Source: Planctomycetota bacterium (GTDB lineage: Bacteria; Planctomycetota; Phycisphaerae; UBA1845). From it: 8,826 nt of DNA. The notes beneath the pieces were generated by a model. It did no database searches, was not told the origin of the DNA, and saw nothing but the letters and a program-made list of their open reading frames with translations. Shown here one piece after another: positions 6,803 to 8,826 of the stretch; position 1 is the stretch's first letter; each line of letters begins with the position of its first letter. Position numbers and translations under genes: made by a program. The stretch is taken from contig JAJRUK010000355.1 of NCBI GenBank assembly GCA_024277835.1, forward strand, positions 1 to 8,826, written 5' to 3'.

Positions 6803-8035
6803 TTATACCGCTTGCTCGGCATCACCACGATCGGTCACGGCTGGGTCATTGAGCTGCGCCTGCGCAATCTGCTCTCGGATCGTATCAACAACGATCTCGC
6901 ATACGCGACGTTCGCAGAACTCGCGAAGCGCTTTCTCCCGCCCCGCGAGTCCGAGGCGCGACCGAAACTCCGGGTCATCAACCAGGCGCTCGATCGCGCG
7001 CTCTAGAGCGACCGTATCTCGCAGTGGAACAAGAAAACCGTTGACGCCGTCGGTGACGACCTGACGACAACCGCGAATGTCTGTCGCCACGATCGGAATC
7101 ACCATCGCAGCCGCCTCGATCGCCGAGCGCGGAAACCCCTCACGCCAACTCGGTAGCGCAAACACGTCCGTGCATGAGAGCAGCTCTGCAATGTCGTCAC
7201 GGTGACCAAGCCAATGGACACGTGGATCGTCGTCGCCCGATGCCATCACATCGAGACCAATCGCGTCAGCCTTCTGCGGTTCGGCTGGACCGATCATCAT
7301 GAGATGCACATGCGGATGGCGCTGCATGATCCCGCGCATCGCCTCAAGCAGCTCCAGTATCCCCTTTTCGCGAACCAATCGCGCGATGATCGTCACGACA
7401 ACGGCATCCGACGGAATCGCAAGCTCGGCTCGTTTTCCATTCTGCTTCGTTTCGTCGAACCGACTCGGATCGAACCGTTCCAACGGAACGCCATTCCCTA
7501 AAAGCCGCACCCTCGCACGCGGCACGATATGACGTTGGACGGCGGTCTCCACGTCTTCGGGATTCTGGCAGAGCATCATCGAGGTAAACCGAGCGGCGAT
7601 CCGTTCCATGAGTACATAAAACCTGCGGCGCATCGGCGACATGTGATCGTGAAAGTAGAAGCCGTGAACGGTATTGACGATCACCGGGACACCCGCGAGC
7701 CAGGCGGCAAGCTGCCCGAGCAAACTCGCCTTGGGCGTGTGTGTGTGGACGATGGAAATCGACTCGCGCCGGAAATAGGCGAACATCCGCCACAACGCAC
7801 GCAAGTCGACAAGTGGCGAGATGCGGCGTTGAATCGGAACGTCGACCATCGTGAATCCTTCGTCGATCAGCACTTCTCGCGACGATCCCGGCGAACAGAG
7901 ACAGCGGACGTCGTAACCCGCTTCTTCGAGCGCACGCACTTGCGCCGCGAGAAGGGCGTGGATCGTCGTATCGACGGACGCGACGATCGCGATCCGCAAG
8001 GGCTTGGCGTCTTCGGATTGGCGGTCCGTCATCAT
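6803..8035 (-). CDS. GT4-family glycosyltransferase (GT-B fold)
   Basis: 410 residues, typical of GT4 retaining glycosyltransferases that add a sugar from a nucleotide donor to a lipid-linked glycan on the cytoplasmic face. The N-terminal Rossmann domain starts at LRIAIVAS (13-20) and includes HTHTPKAS (97-104) and the acceptor-side HGFYFH (124-129), a pairing common in EPS/O-antigen enzymes. GNGVPLERFDP (180-190) marks the inter-domain link. The C-terminal domain has ARLVREKG (218-225), whose R219 and K224 are the expected donor-phosphate ligands, and the EX7E motif E299...E307 in REGFPRSAIEAA. No membrane segment is seen. The start at 8035 (minus strand) reads ATGATGACG and overlaps the TGA of the DUF4838-like gene by 4 bp, with no good Shine-Dalgarno, so translation is probably coupled. 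It ends 25 bp from the convergent lipoprotein gene. Donor and linkage are unknown. Confidence 0.92.
   Translation of the reverse strand: MMTDRQSEDAKPLRIAIVASVDTTIHALLAAQVRALEEAGYDVRCLCSPGSSREVLIDEGFTMVDVPIQRRISPLVDLRALWRMFAYFRRESISIVHTHTPKASLLGQLAAWLAGVPVIVNTVHGFYFHDHMSPMRRRFYVLMERIAARFTSMMLCQNPEDVETAVQRHIVPRARVRLLGNGVPLERFDPSRFDETKQNGKRAELAIPSDAVVVTIIARLVREKGILELLEAMRGIMQRHPHVHLMMIGPAEPQKADAIGLDVMASGDDDPRVHWLGHRDDIAELLSCTDVFALPSWREGFPRSAIEAAAMVIPIVATDIRGCRQVVTDGVNGFLVPLRDTVALERAIERLVDDPEFRSRLGLAGREKALREFCERRVCEIVVDTIREQIAQAQLNDPAVTDRGDAEQAV
8032..8035 (-). promoter_or_regulatory. ATGA stop/start overlap (translational coupling)
   Basis: Read on the minus strand, ATGA holds the start ATG (8035-8033) of the GT4 gene and the TGA (8034-8032) of the DUF4838-like gene. 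A second in-frame ATG follows at once (8032-8030). No Shine-Dalgarno stands out upstream, which suggests that ribosomes finishing the first gene reinitiate on the second. Confidence 0.7.
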
Positions 8036-8826
8036 GGGCGTCTCGGCGCTTTCGAGTCCGCTACTCGTGGGACGATCTTGTGGTAGTACCCGCCCGGTTC
8101 CAACGGGCTTGTAACGCCTTTGTCCGCGCCACGCAACGCTTTTTCCAACGCGACAGCGTAGGTCTTCCCGACTCGCGTTAAGAGCGCATCGCGCGTTGCA
8201 ATCGCAATCCCAAGCGGGGCGAGCAACGTCGGATTATTCCTGCCAGCGCGTTCGTAATCGACCACGGCTTGAAGTCCAACGCAGGTAGCAGCCGTGAGCG
8301 TCAAATTATCACGCAGGCGAGCGACTCGACGACGCACGATCGGATCACGCGCAGCCAGGCGCTCCGCCCTTACCAGTTGCTTTTCAAGATCCTTCAACCC
8401 CGGTCCGTATCCGATGAGAAGCTTTGAAAGGCTGTCGCGCGCGTACGCCTTCGTGCGATGGAAGTCCTTCGACAGTCGTTCCACCGCACGATCATCGCTA
8501 GTGCTTGCCCGCTTGAGACAACTTCTCGCTACGTCGTAATAGGCGCGAACCGCGACGGCTGCGTCTTTGTATAGCAACCGGTAGTACTCATTCTCCACCT
8601 GCCCGATGTCGACCGTTGGATCCCAAAGAAGACGAGCGGCGAGATAGGCAGTCGGGCCTGACGCTTCCCATGTAGGGGCGATGTACAGGTAGCACCCGTT
8701 GATTCGACTATCCGCGATGAAGCGAATCAGATCGACCGCGCGGTTTCCAAGCGGGGCGGGCAGGCCATAGGAATGCCGAGGTTGATACATCGTGTCGTAC
8801 GCATACACGCGATCGTGGAACCTGCC
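8032..8826 (-). CDS. DUF4838-like protein, C-terminal part (5' end outside window)
   Basis: The minus-strand frame is open to the right edge, giving 264 residues before TGA at 8034-8032. The GTG at 8808 is an internal valine rather than a start, since GRFHDR precedes it in frame. The visible part matches the C-terminal half of DUF4838 proteins: LYIAPTWEASG (47-57), the YLAARLLWDP helix (61-70) and ENEYYRLLYKDAAVAVRAYYD (78-98), followed by helical bundles rich in Arg and Leu. DUF4838 proteins are related to TIM-barrel glycoside hydrolases of the alpha-glucuronidase type, and are often secreted and found near polysaccharide genes; the catalytic barrel would be upstream, outside this window. 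It precedes the GT4 gene with a 4-bp overlap, so the two form an operon. Family assignment is by eye, from motifs; activity is not established. Confidence 0.7.
   Translation of the reverse strand, partial: GRFHDRVYAYDTMYQPRHSYGLPAPLGNRAVDLIRFIADSRINGCYLYIAPTWEASGPTAYLAARLLWDPTVDIGQVENEYYRLLYKDAAVAVRAYYDVARSCLKRASTSDDRAVERLSKDFHRTKAYARDSLSKLLIGYGPGLKDLEKQLVRAERLAARDPIVRRRVARLRDNLTLTAATCVGLQAVVDYERAGRNNPTLLAPLGIAIATRDALLTRVGKTYAVALEKALRGADKGVTSPLEPGGYYHKIVPRVADSKAPRRP

Noticed and set aside
7529..8086. A 185-codon plus-strand open frame opposite the GT4 gene
   Set aside because: It is antisense to a glycosyltransferase with intact motifs, and its product is rich in Arg, His and Asp. Shadow frame.
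1..8826. tRNA, rRNA, CRISPR array, transposase or integrase genes
   Set aside because: I looked on both strands and found no cloverleaf, no regularly spaced repeats and no recombinase motifs.

Overview
The window looks like part of a surface-glycan (exopolysaccharide or O-antigen type) region of a moderately GC-rich, Gram-negative-type bacterium. Planctomycetota or a relative is my best guess. It rests on a long PKD-containing lipoprotein with a TIM-barrel-like core, a DUF4838-type protein, a DUF2723-type membrane glycosyltransferase and a REPIN/MITE-like palindrome in one place. No rRNA marker is present, so the lineage is inference.

Layout, left to right: (1) the 3' end of an unrecognised plus-strand gene (1-201), followed by an imperfect stem-loop (213-265). 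(2) A plus-strand polytopic DUF2723/GT-C-like glycosyltransferase (391-1890). (3) A convergent minus-strand WecA/TagO-like polyprenyl-phosphate sugar-1-phosphate transferase (1918-3066), with a GTG start and a strong Shine-Dalgarno. (4) A divergent plus-strand GNAT acetyltransferase (3232-3912). (5) A 117-bp REPIN/MITE-like element (3913-4029) abutting the GNAT stop codon, then about 350 bp of apparently non-coding leader. (6) A plus-strand lipoprotein of about 797 residues (start 4384, stop codon ending at 6777): signal peptide, PKD domain, acidic linker, TIM-barrel-like region, beta-rich C-terminus. (7) Two minus-strand genes with a 4-bp ATGA overlap: a DUF4838-like protein truncated by the right window edge (8032-8826) and, downstream, a GT4 glycosyltransferase (6803-8035).

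A plausible joint role: the WecA-like enzyme loads a first sugar phosphate on undecaprenyl phosphate, the GT4 enzyme extends the glycan in the cytoplasm, the DUF2723 protein transfers sugar from a lipid donor on the periplasmic side, and the GNAT may acylate a sugar. The lipoprotein and the DUF4838 protein would bind or process glycan outside the cytoplasm. The genes lie in alternating orientations, so only the DUF4838-GT4 pair looks like an operon. I see no tRNA, rRNA, CRISPR array or transposase gene. The most unusual items are the PKD/TIM-barrel lipoprotein, the nested palindromic element with a possible orphan end at 366-377, the puzzling lipoprotein start, and a strong excess of the hexamer CGATCG that is missing from the first 2 kb.
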